A stretch of 64,000 nt of DNA, from the NCBI RefSeq assembly GCF_014235765.1, contig NZ_JACMYH010000001.1, positions 1,550,001 through 1,614,000 on the forward strand, given 5' to 3'. Position 1 is the stretch's first letter. Each line of letters begins with the position of its first letter. The position numbers and the translations under genes were made by a program. Shown in pieces: positions 50,210 through 58,585 of the stretch. Origin of the DNA: Pseudomonas baltica. GTDB taxonomy: Bacteria; Pseudomonadota; Gammaproteobacteria; Pseudomonadales; Pseudomonadaceae. Under the pieces are notes generated by a model. The model did not search any database and was not told the DNA's origin. It was given only the letters and a program-made list of their open reading frames with translations.

Positions 50210-50686
50210 ATGAAAGGCGATATCAGCGTCATCCAGCATCTCAACAGGATCCTCGGAAACGAGCTGGTCGCCATCAACCAGTACTTCCTGCACGCCCGCA
50301 TGTACGAAGACTGGGGCCTGAACAAGCTGGGCAAGCACGAATACAAGGCGTCGATCGACGCAATGAAATACGCCGACAAGCTGATCAAGCGCGTGCTGTT
50401 CCTCGAGGGCATTCCCAACCTGCAGGAACTGGGCAAGATTCTGATCGGTGAACACGCCGGTGAAATGCTGGCCTGCGATCTCAAGATCGAATACAAGGGC
50501 CTGGGCGATCTGAAAGGCGCCATCGCTCATTGCGAAACCGCTGGCGACTTCGGCAGCCGCGAAATGCTCGAAGACATCCTTGAAGGCAAGGAAGAACAGA
50601 TCGACTGGCTGGAGACTCAACTGGGCCTGATCGACAAGGTCGGGATCGAGAACTACCTGCAGTCGAGCATGGGCGAAGAAAGCTGA
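50210..50686 (+). CDS. bfr: Bacterioferritin subunit lacking most ferroxidase ligands
   Basis: A 158-residue four-helix bacterioferritin. The haem ligand Met52 is present (DAMKYADK). Of the six canonical diiron ligands, Glu18 and Glu94 remain, but Glu51 is Ala, His54 is Tyr, Glu127 is Lys and His130 is Gln (LEGKEEQIDWLET). It should bind haem at two-fold interfaces but should not oxidise iron by itself. Bacterioferritins made of two subunit types, one without the diiron site, are known in P. putida and other species, so a partner subunit encoded elsewhere is likely. It follows bfd and its own AT-rich promoter region. Confidence 0.93.
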   Translation: MKGDISVIQHLNRILGNELVAINQYFLHARMYEDWGLNKLGKHEYKASIDAMKYADKLIKRVLFLEGIPNLQELGKILIGEHAGEMLACDLKIEYKGLGDLKGAIAHCETAGDFGSREMLEDILEGKEEQIDWLETQLGLIDKVGIENYLQSSMGEES

Positions 50687-50713
50687 GTCTTCCCAACCCT
50701 GACGCGACACCAT

Positions 50714-50752
50714 GAAAAAGCCCCGCGCTGTGTGAACAGGCGGGGCTTTTTC
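50714..50752. terminator. Bidirectional terminator between bfr and grxD
   Basis: GAAAAAGCCCCGC and GCGGGGCTTTTTC form a perfect 13-bp stem around a 13-nt loop, with T-runs both ways. Confidence 0.92.
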
Positions 50753-50788
50753 ATGGCTGGCTGGCACCAAGGCCAGCCAGCAAGCGGA

Positions 50789-51130
50789 TCACGCGTCGGC
50801 TTTGGGCTGTGCGGCCTTGGCCGAAGCGTCCTTGACCAGCGTCTGCAATTCACCGTTGGCGGCCATTTCGGCCACGATGTCGCTACCGCCTACCAGCTCA
50901 CCGGCCACCCACAGCTGCGGGAAAGTCGGCCAGTTGGCGTACTTGGGCAGGTTTGCACGGATTTCCGGGTTCTGCAGGATGTCGACGTAGGCGAACTTTT
51001 CGCCACAGGCCATGATCGCCTGCGAAGCCTTGGCCGAGAAACCGCACTGGGGCGCATTCGGCGAGCCTTTCATGTAAAGCAGGATTGTGTTGTTGGCAAT
51101 CTGCTCTTTGATCGTTTCGATAATATCCAT
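50789..51130 (-). CDS. grxD: Monothiol glutaredoxin GrxD
   Basis: A 113-residue glutaredoxin with the CGFS active site at 29-32 (NAPQCGFSAK), then FAYVDILQNPEIRANL, WPTFPQLWV and ELVGGSDIVAEM. CGFS proteins carry and deliver 2Fe-2S clusters with BolA partners. GAGG lies 6 nt before the ATG. It converges on bfr, keeping the iron-related gene neighbourhood seen in P. aeruginosa. Confidence 0.95.
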   Translation of the reverse strand: MDIIETIKEQIANNTILLYMKGSPNAPQCGFSAKASQAIMACGEKFAYVDILQNPEIRANLPKYANWPTFPQLWVAGELVGGSDIVAEMAANGELQTLVKDASAKAAQPKADA

Positions 51131-51264
51131 GGAGCACCTCGCTCGGCTTGTATATCCGACTCAGTCGTCGGCACGGTGAGGCATTGTAACGGAAAGCCGA
51201 GCGCTACGCTCGGGCTCTTGCGCTGACCGTTGCTCAGAGCGAAGGCGTTGCCAAGTGTGCCGAA

Positions 51265-51558
51265 CTAGTTCAGCGGCAGCGAAGGTGGCAGTGCCTGCAG
51301 CTGGATTTCCAGGACAGTTTCGACTTCTTCCTGGGCGACATGCACACCGGTCAGTTCGCCGATGAGGCGCCAGTGGTCGTCCAGGCCGGTGCTGATGGTC
51401 GCCATGCGATCGATCATGTGCTTGCCTGCCGAGCGTGTGACCTCGTCGGAACTGCGCAGCAGTTCGAACGACATCGAGGTCATGGATGCCGTCAGGTGGG
51501 TCAGGGTGCGCGCGGTCAGGCCGAGCAGCTCCAGCAGTTGTTGTTCTTTCGATTCCAT
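51265..51558 (-). CDS. Conserved small helical protein, 97 residues, unknown function
   Basis: The protein starts MESKEQQLLELLGLTARTLT and is predicted all-helical, with many leucine and methionine residues (HLTASMTSMSFELLRSSDEV, KHMIDRMATISTGLDDHWRL). It ends PPSLPLN. No motif is recognised. GGAG is 8 nt before the ATG. It lies between grxD and argF, transcribed away from argF. Confidence 0.75.
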   Translation of the reverse strand: MESKEQQLLELLGLTARTLTHLTASMTSMSFELLRSSDEVTRSAGKHMIDRMATISTGLDDHWRLIGELTGVHVAQEEVETVLEIQLQALPPSLPLN

Positions 51559-51696
51559 TCCGCAAACTCCGTGTGTTTCCCAAGACGCATTTATAACCCA
51601 CGCCCGATGTTTAGGAAACGTCAGATGGTCGGGCGAAACATCCAGCTATCGAAACCCTGTGAAACTTGTTGGCCCCGTTCAAAACTGCAGTGGCTG

Positions 51697-51724
51697 TTGG
51701 TAAAAGGCGACAGTTCCTTATAGG
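51697..51724 (+). promoter_or_regulatory. argF promoter with ArgR-like site
   Basis: TTGGTA (51697-51702), 16 bp and TATAGG (51719-51724) form a plausible promoter. On the minus strand TGTCGC-N8-AA spans 51712-51697, matching the Pseudomonas ArgR half-site and covering the -35, as expected for arginine repression. The second half-site is weak. Confidence 0.5.
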
Positions 51725-51837
51725 ATGGCGCCTTCCCTTATTTCGTCGCCCCGTGCGGCTTTCGCCGCAGGTCTCACTCGTTTTTCCGAAAAACCTGTTT
51801 TCGAGTACCTGCGGTCCGTGGCAAAAGGTAGTCAATG

Positions 51838-52758
51838 ATGAGCGCAAGGCACTTTCTCTCCCTTATGGATTGCACGCCCGAAGAGCTAATCAGCATCATT
51901 CGTCGAGGCATCGAGCTCAAGGACCTGCGCCAGCGCAGCGTGCTTTTCGAACCCTTGAAGAACCGCGTACTGGGCATGATCTTCGAGAAATCGTCGACGC
52001 GTACCCGCCTGTCCTTCGAAGCCGGCATGATCCAGCTCGGCGGCCAGGCGATTTTCCTGTCCCCGCGCGATACACAGCTGGGCCGTGGCGAGTCCATCGG
52101 CGACTGTGCCATCGTCATGTCGCGCATGCTCGATGCGGTGATGATCCGCACCTACGCCCACCAGACACTGACCGAGTTCGCCGCCAACTCGCGGGTACCG
52201 GTGATCAACGGCCTGTCCGATGACCTGCATCCGTGCCAGTTGCTTGCCGACATGCAGACATTCCTGGAACACCGTGGTGCCATTCAAGGCAAGACCGTGG
52301 CCTGGATCGGCGATGGCAACAACATGTGCCACAGCTATATAGAAGCGGCCATCCAGTTCGACTTCCAACTGCGCATTGCCTGCCCCGAAGGCTTCGAGCC
52401 CGACTCGCGATTCCTCGCCATGGCCCCGGACCGCGTCAGCGTGGTCCGCGATCCGCGCGAAGCCGTACGTGGCGCGCATCTGGTCAGCACCGACGTCTGG
52501 ACTTCCATGGGCCAGGAAGAAGAAACCGCCCGCCGCCTGAAGCTGTTCAAGCCCTATCAGGTCAACCGCGAGCTGCTCGACCTGGCGGCCGACGACGCGT
52601 TGTTCATGCATTGCCTGCCTGCACATCGCGGCGAGGAAATCAGCCACGACATACTCGACGACCCTCGCGCCGTGGCCTGGGACCAGGCCGAGAACCGCCT
52701 GCATGCGCAGAAAGCGCTGCTGGAATTTCTGGTCGCTCCAGGGTATCGCCCTGAATGA
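51838..52758 (+). CDS. argF: Anabolic ornithine carbamoyltransferase ArgF
   Basis: A 306-residue transferase that makes citrulline from ornithine and carbamoyl phosphate. The carbamoyl-phosphate loop [15 protein letters not shown], the [13 protein letters not shown] motif, [16 protein letters not shown] and [11 protein letters not shown] are present. It shares its tail sequence [16 protein letters not shown] with P. aeruginosa ArgF. Two adjacent ATG codons (51835 and 51838) are both possible starts. The stop overlaps the next gene (ATGA), so the ABC ATPase is translationally coupled to argF. Confidence 0.95.
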   Translation: MSARHFLSLMDCTPEELISIIRRGIELKDLRQRSVLFEPLKNRVLGMIFEKSSTRTRLSFEAGMIQLGGQAIFLSPRDTQLGRGESIGDCAIVMSRMLDAVMIRTYAHQTLTEFAANSRVPVINGLSDDLHPCQLLADMQTFLEHRGAIQGKTVAWIGDGNNMCHSYIEAAIQFDFQLRIACPEGFEPDSRFLAMAPDRVSVVRDPREAVRGAHLVSTDVWTSMGQEEETARRLKLFKPYQVNRELLDLAADDALFMHCLPAHRGEEISHDILDDPRAVAWDQAENRLHAQKALLEFLVAPGYRPE

Positions 52759-53840
52759 GCACCGCACTGCTGCTCGAACTGCGCAACCTGGCCTGCGGCT
52801 ACGGCGCCCAACGCGTGGTCCAGAACCTCAATCTGCACTTGAATGCAGGCGACATCGGTTGCCTGCTCGGCTCCTCTGGATGCGGCAAGACCACGACCCT
52901 GCGCGCCATCGCCGGTTTCGAGCCGGTTCATGAAGGCGAGATCACGCTCGATGGCGAAATCATTTCCAAGGCCGGGCACACCCTGGCCCCGGAGAAACGT
53001 CGGATCGGCATGGTCTTTCAGGACTACGCGCTGTTTCCCCACCTGACCGTGGCCCAGAACATCGCCTTCGGCATTCGCAAGCATCCGCGCCAGGCACAGG
53101 TCATCGGCGACATGCTCGAACTGGTCAACCTGGGTGGCCTGGATGCACGCTATCCCCATGAACTGTCGGGTGGCCAGCAACAGCGTGTCGCGCTGGCCCG
53201 AGCACTGGCGCCGGAGCCGCAGCTGCTGTTGCTGGACGAACCCTTCTCCAACCTCGACGTCGAGCTGCGCCGTCGCTTGAGTCACGAAGTGCGGGACATT
53301 CTCAAGCGCCGCGGTACCAGCGCGATCCTGGTCACCCATGATCAGGAAGAAGCCTTCGCCGTCAGCGATCATGTGGGCGTGTTCAAGGAGGGTCGGCTGG
53401 AGCAGTGGGATACGCCGTACAACCTGTACCATGAACCCGCTACGCCGTTCGTGGCCAGCTTCATCGGCCAGGGCTATTTCATACGTGGTCAACTGCTGGA
53501 TCCGGAGACGGTGAGTACCGAGCTGGGTGTTCTGCGTGGCAACCGCGCCTATACATGGCCTGCCGGTAGCACCGTCGATCTGCTGCTGCGTCCCGACGAC
53601 ATCGTGCACGCGCCCGACAGCTCGCTCAAGGCACGCATCGTCGGCAAGAGCTTCCAGGGCGCCGCTACCCTGTATCGCCTGCAGCTACCGACCGGCAGCC
53701 AACTTGAAGCCGTATTCCCCAGCCACCTGGATTACCCGCCAGGCACCGAGGTTGGCATTCAGGTCGCCGCCGACCATCTGGTGTTGTTTCCTGCAGCAGG
53801 CAGTGTGCCGGTACTGGCCGGCACGCGCCGACAGGCCTGA
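52755..53840 (+). CDS. ABC transporter ATPase, iron/FbpC type, without adjacent permease
   Basis: A 361-residue ATPase. Walker A GSSGCGKT is at 39-46, the Q-loop in [13 protein letters not shown], signature [15 protein letters not shown] near 136-150, Walker [13 protein letters not shown] near 158-169 and the H-loop VTHDQEEA. The C-terminal 120 residues form the TOBE regulatory region of the FbpC/PotA group. It overlaps the argF stop by 4 nt. No binding protein or permease gene lies in the window, so it must work with parts encoded elsewhere. Iron is inferred only from family resemblance. Confidence 0.88.
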   Translation: MSTALLLELRNLACGYGAQRVVQNLNLHLNAGDIGCLLGSSGCGKTTTLRAIAGFEPVHEGEITLDGEIISKAGHTLAPEKRRIGMVFQDYALFPHLTVAQNIAFGIRKHPRQAQVIGDMLELVNLGGLDARYPHELSGGQQQRVALARALAPEPQLLLLDEPFSNLDVELRRRLSHEVRDILKRRGTSAILVTHDQEEAFAVSDHVGVFKEGRLEQWDTPYNLYHEPATPFVASFIGQGYFIRGQLLDPETVSTELGVLRGNRAYTWPAGSTVDLLLRPDDIVHAPDSSLKARIVGKSFQGAATLYRLQLPTGSQLEAVFPSHLDYPPGTEVGIQVAADHLVLFPAAGSVPVLAGTRRQA

Positions 53841-53863
53841 CAACCCGAAGAATTTCAGGCAAT

Positions 53864-53894
53864 AAAAAAGGGCGCCCCACCAGGCGCCCTTTCT
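53864..53894. terminator. Bidirectional terminator between ABC ATPase and ibpA
   Basis: AAAAAAGGGCGCC and GGCGCCCTTTCTT around a short CCACCA-type loop. Confidence 0.88.
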
Positions 53895-53910
53895 TCTACG
53901 GCTTCAAGCG

Positions 53911-54357
53911 TTACTGCAAACGAGTCTGCGCGGATCCGTTGATGGGAATCCGCTTGGCCTTGGCCTCTTCAGGCACGACACGCAGCAGGTCGATATTGAG
54001 CAGCCCGTTGTTCAACGCTGCGGCCTTGACCTCGATATGGTCGGCCAGGCGGAACGACAGCTTGAACGCGCGCTGGGCGATGCCCTGGTGCAGGTAGGTC
54101 ACTGCACTGGTATCGGCGTCGCGCTTGCCACCACTGACGGTCAGTACGCCCTTCTCGACCTGCAGCTCCAGGTCTTCTTCCTGGAAGCCTGCGGCAGCGA
54201 TGACGATACGGTACTGATCATCGGCATGCTTTTCGACGTTGTAGGGTGGGTAGCTGCTGGCCGACTCGTTGCGTGCGGCAGACTCGAACAGGTCATTGAA
54301 CCGATCGAAGCCCACGGAGTGGCGGAACAGCGGAGCAAGGGAAAATGCAGTAGCCAT
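53911..54357 (-). CDS. ibpA: Small heat-shock protein IbpA (Hsp20)
   Basis: A 148-residue alpha-crystallin-type holdase. The N-terminus is MATAFSLAPLFRHSVGFDRF; the crystallin domain runs from about 38 (PPYNVEKHADDQYRIVIAAA, GFQEEDLELQVEKGVLTVSG) to LSFRLADHIEVKAAALNNGL; the C-terminal IPI motif is KRIPINGS. It binds unfolded proteins after heat stress. AGGAGAGACAC precedes the ATG and is part of a ROSE-like hairpin; a heat-shock promoter lies further upstream. Confidence 0.95.
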   Translation of the reverse strand: MATAFSLAPLFRHSVGFDRFNDLFESAARNESASSYPPYNVEKHADDQYRIVIAAAGFQEEDLELQVEKGVLTVSGGKRDADTSAVTYLHQGIAQRAFKLSFRLADHIEVKAAALNNGLLNIDLLRVVPEEAKAKRIPINGSAQTRLQ

Positions 54358-54360
54358 GTG

Positions 54361-54380
54361 TCTCTCCTGAATCTCAGCGA
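54361..54380 (-). promoter_or_regulatory. ROSE-like RNA thermometer masking the ibpA ribosome site
   Basis: On the minus strand the leader reads TCGCTGAGATTCAGGAGA: the ROSE anti-Shine-Dalgarno UYGCU faces AGGAG across a short loop. An upstream hairpin is possible in the rest of the roughly 56-nt leader. Heating should open the site. Confidence 0.75.
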
Positions 54381-54420
54381 GTGGTTGTCTCCGCGACCCG
54401 AATTCGGCATCGCGTACCCC

Positions 54421-54450
54421 ATAGATAGGGACCACCCAAGGGCTTTCAAG
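54421..54450 (-). promoter_or_regulatory. Sigma-32 heat-shock promoter of ibpA
   Basis: CTTGAAA (54444-54450, minus strand), a 13-bp spacer and CCCTATCTAT (54421-54430) fit the sigma-32 pattern CTTGAAA-N13-14-CCCCATNTA. Confidence 0.8.
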
Positions 54451-54507
54451 AGTTCGCACGAAAAAATTTAACGGCGCAGCCATTTTTTCGTGCGGTAAGG
54501 CGGCCCG

Positions 54508-55452
54508 CTAGCCCGGCTGCAGCAGCCGTTCCACGGCGTCGCAATCCTGCTCGCGACGCACGAGGGTGAACAGCTCGGTCGCTTCGGGGTAGGTGCGGGT
54601 CAGCATGGCCAGCCACTGCTTGAGCCGGCCCGGTGCCTGGCGTGGTGTCAGTTGCGCACGGGCCTGGCGCCAGAATTCGCGGATCAATGGCAGCAGCTCG
54701 GACCAGGTCATGTCAGGCAGCTCGATGCCTTGCCGGGCCGCGACGATCTGCCGAGCCAGGTCGGGCCTGGACACCAGGCCCCGACCGAGCATGAAGTCTT
54801 GCGCGCCACTGACCTCGCGGCAGCGCCGCCAGTCGGCCACGGTCCAGATGTCGCCGTTGGCATAGACCGGCACCTTCACCACGTCCTGCACCTTGGCGAC
54901 CCACTCCCAGTGCGCAGGCGGCTTGTAGCCATCGACCTTGGTCCGCGCGTGCACCACCAGCACATCCGCCCCGCCCTCGGCCAAGGCCGTGGCGCATTCG
55001 ATGGCGCTGTCCGGGGTATCGAAACCCAGGCGCATCTTGGCCGTCACGGGAATGTGCGCAGGGACGGTGGCGCGCACTTCGCGCAGGATGCGGTGGAGCA
55101 ACTCGGGCTCCTTGAGCAGCACCGCGCCGCCACGGGACTTGTTCACCGTCTTGGCCGGGCAGCCGAAATTCAGATCGATCACGGGCGCGCCGAGGGTGCA
55201 GGCGAACGCAGCGTTGTCGGCGAGGGCCGAGGGGTCGGAGCCAAGCAGTTGCACGCGCAGCGGCACCCCGGCACGGGTCTTGGCGCCGGTGAGCAGCTCG
55301 GGGCCGAACTTGTGATAGTAGGCGGCGGTGAGCACGCGCTCGTTGACGCGGATGAACTCGGTGACGCACCAGTCGATGCCGCCGACCTGGGTGAGGACGT
55401 CGCGCAGGATATCGTCGACCAACCCTTCCATGGGCGCCAAAGCTAATTGCAT
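54508..55452 (-). CDS. dusC: tRNA-dihydrouridine synthase C
   Basis: A 314-residue FMN enzyme that reduces uridine 16 of tRNA. The TIM-barrel start [20 protein letters not shown], catalytic Cys98 in [30 protein letters not shown] and [14 protein letters not shown] are typical of DusC. The ribosome site is weak. It is transcribed toward ibpA, and the gene lies close to the tRNA block, though that is probably chance. Confidence 0.94.
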   Translation of the reverse strand: MQLALAPMEGLVDDILRDVLTQVGGIDWCVTEFIRVNERVLTAAYYHKFGPELLTGAKTRAGVPLRVQLLGSDPSALADNAAFACTLGAPVIDLNFGCPAKTVNKSRGGAVLLKEPELLHRILREVRATVPAHIPVTAKMRLGFDTPDSAIECATALAEGGADVLVVHARTKVDGYKPPAHWEWVAKVQDVVKVPVYANGDIWTVADWRRCREVSGAQDFMLGRGLVSRPDLARQIVAARQGIELPDMTWSELLPLIREFWRQARAQLTPRQAPGRLKQWLAMLTRTYPEATELFTLVRREQDCDAVERLLQPG

Positions 55453-55554
55453 GGGGTAGTTCTCGGGCAGAGGCGTGAAAGGGAGCGGATTCTAGCAGAA
55501 AGCCTGCACATCGACGGCAGCGCTGCTACCCGATGGTGCCAAGAATTGATAGCT

Positions 55555-55992
55555 CTAGGGCTCGATGGCTATCGCCGAGCCATACCCTTCCAGAAACTGC
55601 GGCGGCATGCGTTTGGGCTTGCCGCTGGACAGCTCGATGCACACGAAGGTAGTGCGGGCCCGCAGCAGCACCGCACCATCGCGCGGACGCAGTAGCTGGA
55701 ATTGGCGTGTCATTTTCAGGCGGCGGTCCCAGTCGAGGATCCAGGTACCCAGGTGCAGCTCATCGCCTTCGTGGGCACTGGCCAGGTAGTCGATCTCATG
55801 GCGCACCACGGCCATGGCGCGATCCAACTGGCGGTAGGTTGCCAGATCCAGACCCAGGTGCTGCGAGTGCTGCCAGGCACAGCGCTCGAGCCAGGTCACG
55901 TAGACTGCGTTGTTGGCATGCCCGAGGCCGTCGATGTCGTCGGACTGGACCTGGAGCTGGATAACGAAGGGGGTGGGCCGATCCCAGTTCAT
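55555..55992 (-). CDS. Acyl-CoA thioesterase, 4-hydroxybenzoyl-CoA thioesterase (hot-dog) family
   Basis: A 145-residue protein. The family motif is VQSDDIDGLGHANNAVYVTW, with the active-site acid near residue 21; the following helix is LERCAWQHSQHLGLD. It continues VVRHEIDYLASAHEGDELHL and ends with FLEGYGSAIAIEP. It should hydrolyse a short or medium acyl-CoA; the substrate is not determined. AGGAG lies 5 nt before the ATG. Confidence 0.88.
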   Translation of the reverse strand: MNWDRPTPFVIQLQVQSDDIDGLGHANNAVYVTWLERCAWQHSQHLGLDLATYRQLDRAMAVVRHEIDYLASAHEGDELHLGTWILDWDRRLKMTRQFQLLRPRDGAVLLRARTTFVCIELSSGKPKRMPPQFLEGYGSAIAIEP

Positions 55993-56059
55993 GGGCGCTC
56001 CTGAAGAATTGGGCGGTGGCGATTCAGGAATGGGCGATTATTGCGAGGGCAGAAAAACA

Positions 56060-56089
56060 AAAGGCTCATTCAATAATCGAATGAGCCTT
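56060..56089 (-). terminator. Terminator of the tRNA operon
   Basis: AAGGCTCATTC and GAATGAGCCTT form a perfect 11-bp stem; on the minus strand it is followed by TTGTTTTTC. Confidence 0.88.
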
Positions 56090-56114
56090 ATAAGTCCCGC
56101 AGAGCGGGTAATCG

Positions 56115-56190
56115 TGGCGTCCCCTAGGGGACTCGAACCCCTGTTACCGCCGTGAAAGGGCGGTGTCCTAGGCCACTAGACGAAGGGGAC
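56115..56190 (-). tRNA. tRNA-Glu (anticodon TTC), copy 2 in transcript order 4
   Basis: GTCCCCTTCGTCTAGTGGCC start, anticodon stem-loop with CTTTCAC, TTCGAGTC T-loop and encoded CCA. Sequence is identical to the copy at 56363-56438. Confidence 0.97.
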
Positions 56191-56233
56191 GCAAAACCTT
56201 CAGTCAAGCCCGCTGTTGCGGACTCCGGCAAAT

Positions 56234-56309
<76 letters not shown>

Positions 56310-56362
56310 GAATTTATCGCCCTGCGGCGGAATGCCGACTTCACTCGGCATTTCTGTACAAC

Positions 56363-56438
56363 TGGCGTCCCCTAGGGGACTCGAACCCCTGTTACCGCCG
56401 TGAAAGGGCGGTGTCCTAGGCCACTAGACGAAGGGGAC
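56363..56438 (-). tRNA. tRNA-Glu (anticodon TTC), transcript order 2
   Basis: Same sequence as 56115-56190, with CCA encoded. Confidence 0.97.
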
Positions 56439-56507
56439 ATACCTTCTACCAAGATCAGTCTGGAACTGATCGGCTCGTTGTCAGCACGTGACATCGAACC
56501 TGGAATT

Positions 56508-56583
<76 letters not shown>

Positions 56584-56613
56584 AAACAGTGTGTTGCTGT
56601 GTGGACGGGGCGC

Positions 56614-56642
56614 ATATTAAGACGACCTCGCCAGGGTGTCAA
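56614..56642 (-). promoter_or_regulatory. Near-consensus promoter of the tRNA operon
   Basis: On the minus strand TTGACA (56637-56642), 17 bp, TAATAT (56614-56619), then the GC-rich discriminator GCGCCCC typical of stringently controlled stable-RNA promoters. Confidence 0.9.
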
Positions 56643-56721
56643 ACTTATTTTCAGAATTATTCTGAAGTTTTTTATCGCGATTACAGGGACTTACCGGATA
56701 TGCGCGGTTGGAGCCAAGGGC

Positions 56722-56882
56722 GACGCGGCTTGCGCCGCTGCTACAGGGGGCGTGGGGTGCCTGATGGACGGGTGGTGTGGCTGGACGCGGCTTGCGCCGC
56801 TGCTACAGGGATCGCGGTGCATCGGATGCACGTGCGGTGTGCCGGGCCCGCGATCTTCTGTAGCAGCGGCGCGAGCCGCGTC
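56722..56882. repeat. Three REP-like elements of the CAGCGGCGCAAGCCGCG class
   Basis: Copies at 56722-56745 and 56784-56807 (both minus-oriented) and 56859-56882 (plus-oriented). They fill the roughly 300-bp space between the tRNA promoter and gltX. No gene is seen there. Confidence 0.88.
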
Positions 56883-56887
56883 GGGGG

Positions 56888-58366
56888 TCAGGCGATTGCA
56901 GCCAGGAGCTTCTCCCACTCCTTGTTTTCTTTCTTGGAGACGCCGCCGAGCAGGTCGAGGGCCTGGCGCAAGCGGAAACGGGTCAGGTCCGGGCCGAGGA
57001 TTTCCATGGCATCCAGAACCGACACCGAGCTGGCTTGCCCGGTGATTGCGGCGAACATCAGCGGCATGGCGTCGCGCAGTTTCAAACCAAGCGACTCGAC
57101 CACGGCCTGGATGGTCGCGGTGATGCGTTCCTTGTCCCACTGGCGCAGGCTTTCCAGCTTCCACAGGATCAACTGCATCAGCTGCCGCACCTGGTCCGCA
57201 GAGAGTTTCTTGCTTTCGAACAGGCGCGCGTCCAGCTGCAGCCCGCCGGCGAAGAAGAAGCCACCCAGCGGAACGATCTGACTGAAGGTTTCCACCCTGC
57301 CCTGCACGTGGGGAGCGATCTTCATCATGTAGTCAGGGTTGAAAGCCCACTGTTGTACCCGTGCGGCGAACTGTTCCACCGGCAGCTCGCGCAACCACTG
57401 GCCGTTGAGCCACGAGAGCTTCTCGATATCGAAGATCGGACCGCCCAGGGATACACGGGAAAGATCGAAGTGCTCGACCATTTCAGCCAGGGAGAACTTT
57501 TCGCGCTCGTCGGGCATCGACCAGCCCATGCGGCCCAGGTAGTTGAGCATGGCTTCAGGCATGAAACCCATGCGCTCGTAGAACGTGACCGAGGTCGGAT
57601 TCTTGCGCTTGGACAGCTTGCTCTTGTCAGGATTGCGCAGCAGCGGCATGTAGCACAGTGCCGGTTGCTCCCAGCCGAAGTATTCGTAGAGCTTCATCAG
57701 TTTGGGCGCCGAGGGGAGCCATTCTTCACCGCGCAGCACGTGGGTGATGCCCATCAGGTGGTCATCGACCACGTTCGCCAGGAAGTAGGTGGGCAGACCG
57801 TCGGTTTTCATCAGGACCTGCATGTCCATGCGGTCCCACGGGATTTCGACATCGCCGCGCAGCATGTCCGGGACCACGCAGACGCCCTCGGTAGGGACCT
57901 TCATGCGGATGACATGGGGCTCGCCTGCTGCCAGGCGACGCTGGACTTCCTCGGCCGATAGCAACAGGGCACGACCGTCGTAGCGCGGGGTTTCGCCCCG
58001 GGCGGTTTGTTCGGCGCGCATCTGGTCGAGTTCTTCGGCCGTGCAGAAGCAGTGGAACGCGTGACCCATGTCGACCAGTTGCTGGGCGTACTGCTTGTAG
58101 ATGTCGCCCCGCTCGCTTTGCCGGTAAGGGCCGTGAGGGCCGCCTACGTCCGGGCCTTCGCTCCACTCGATGCCCAGCCAGCGCAGGGCGTCGAAGATCT
58201 GCTGCTCGGATTCGCGGGTGGAGCGCAACTGGTCGGTATCTTCGATGCGCAGGATGAATTCGCCGCCATGCTGTTTGGCAAAGCAATAGTTGAACAGGGC
58301 GATGTAGGCCGTGCCGACATGGGGGTCGCCGGTGGGCGATGGGGCGATACGCGTACGAACGGTCAT
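56888..58366 (-). CDS. gltX: Glutamyl-tRNA synthetase
   Basis: A 492-residue class I synthetase. The HIGH-like HVGT is at 16-19 ([19 protein letters not shown]) and KLSKR near 254 ([13 protein letters not shown]). [16 protein letters not shown] and [10 protein letters not shown] are present. It charges tRNA-Glu, two copies of which lie just downstream in this window. The ribosome site is weak. Confidence 0.97.
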   Translation of the reverse strand: MTVRTRIAPSPTGDPHVGTAYIALFNYCFAKQHGGEFILRIEDTDQLRSTRESEQQIFDALRWLGIEWSEGPDVGGPHGPYRQSERGDIYKQYAQQLVDMGHAFHCFCTAEELDQMRAEQTARGETPRYDGRALLLSAEEVQRRLAAGEPHVIRMKVPTEGVCVVPDMLRGDVEIPWDRMDMQVLMKTDGLPTYFLANVVDDHLMGITHVLRGEEWLPSAPKLMKLYEYFGWEQPALCYMPLLRNPDKSKLSKRKNPTSVTFYERMGFMPEAMLNYLGRMGWSMPDEREKFSLAEMVEHFDLSRVSLGGPIFDIEKLSWLNGQWLRELPVEQFAARVQQWAFNPDYMMKIAPHVQGRVETFSQIVPLGGFFFAGGLQLDARLFESKKLSADQVRQLMQLILWKLESLRQWDKERITATIQAVVESLGLKLRDAMPLMFAAITGQASSVSVLDAMEILGPDLTRFRLRQALDLLGGVSKKENKEWEKLLAAIA

Positions 58367-58479
58367 GAAGGGTCTCGAGCAGGTTGAATCGAAACGCCGA
58401 TGTTAGCAGGGCTTGGGGGCAAGGCTCCAGAATCGTGTGGCGACGGGCATGGGTGCTCGGCTGGGAACGCAGTGCGGCC

Positions 58480-58570
58480 TTCGCGGGCAGAGGGCTAGGC
58501 CGCCCGCCCCGCTCCCACATGGGGGCGGGCTGGTTGGTGCTTTTCTGTGGGAGCGGGTTCTACCCGCAAA
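58480..58570. repeat. Inverted REP pair, one copy disrupted
   Basis: 58546-58570 is a normal REP (TGTGGGAGCGGGTTCTACCC plus GCAAA). The partner at 58480-58519 has an extra GGGCTAGGCCGCCC-type insertion within its stem. Confidence 0.75.
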
Positions 58571-58585
58571 GGGGGCGACGCGGTG

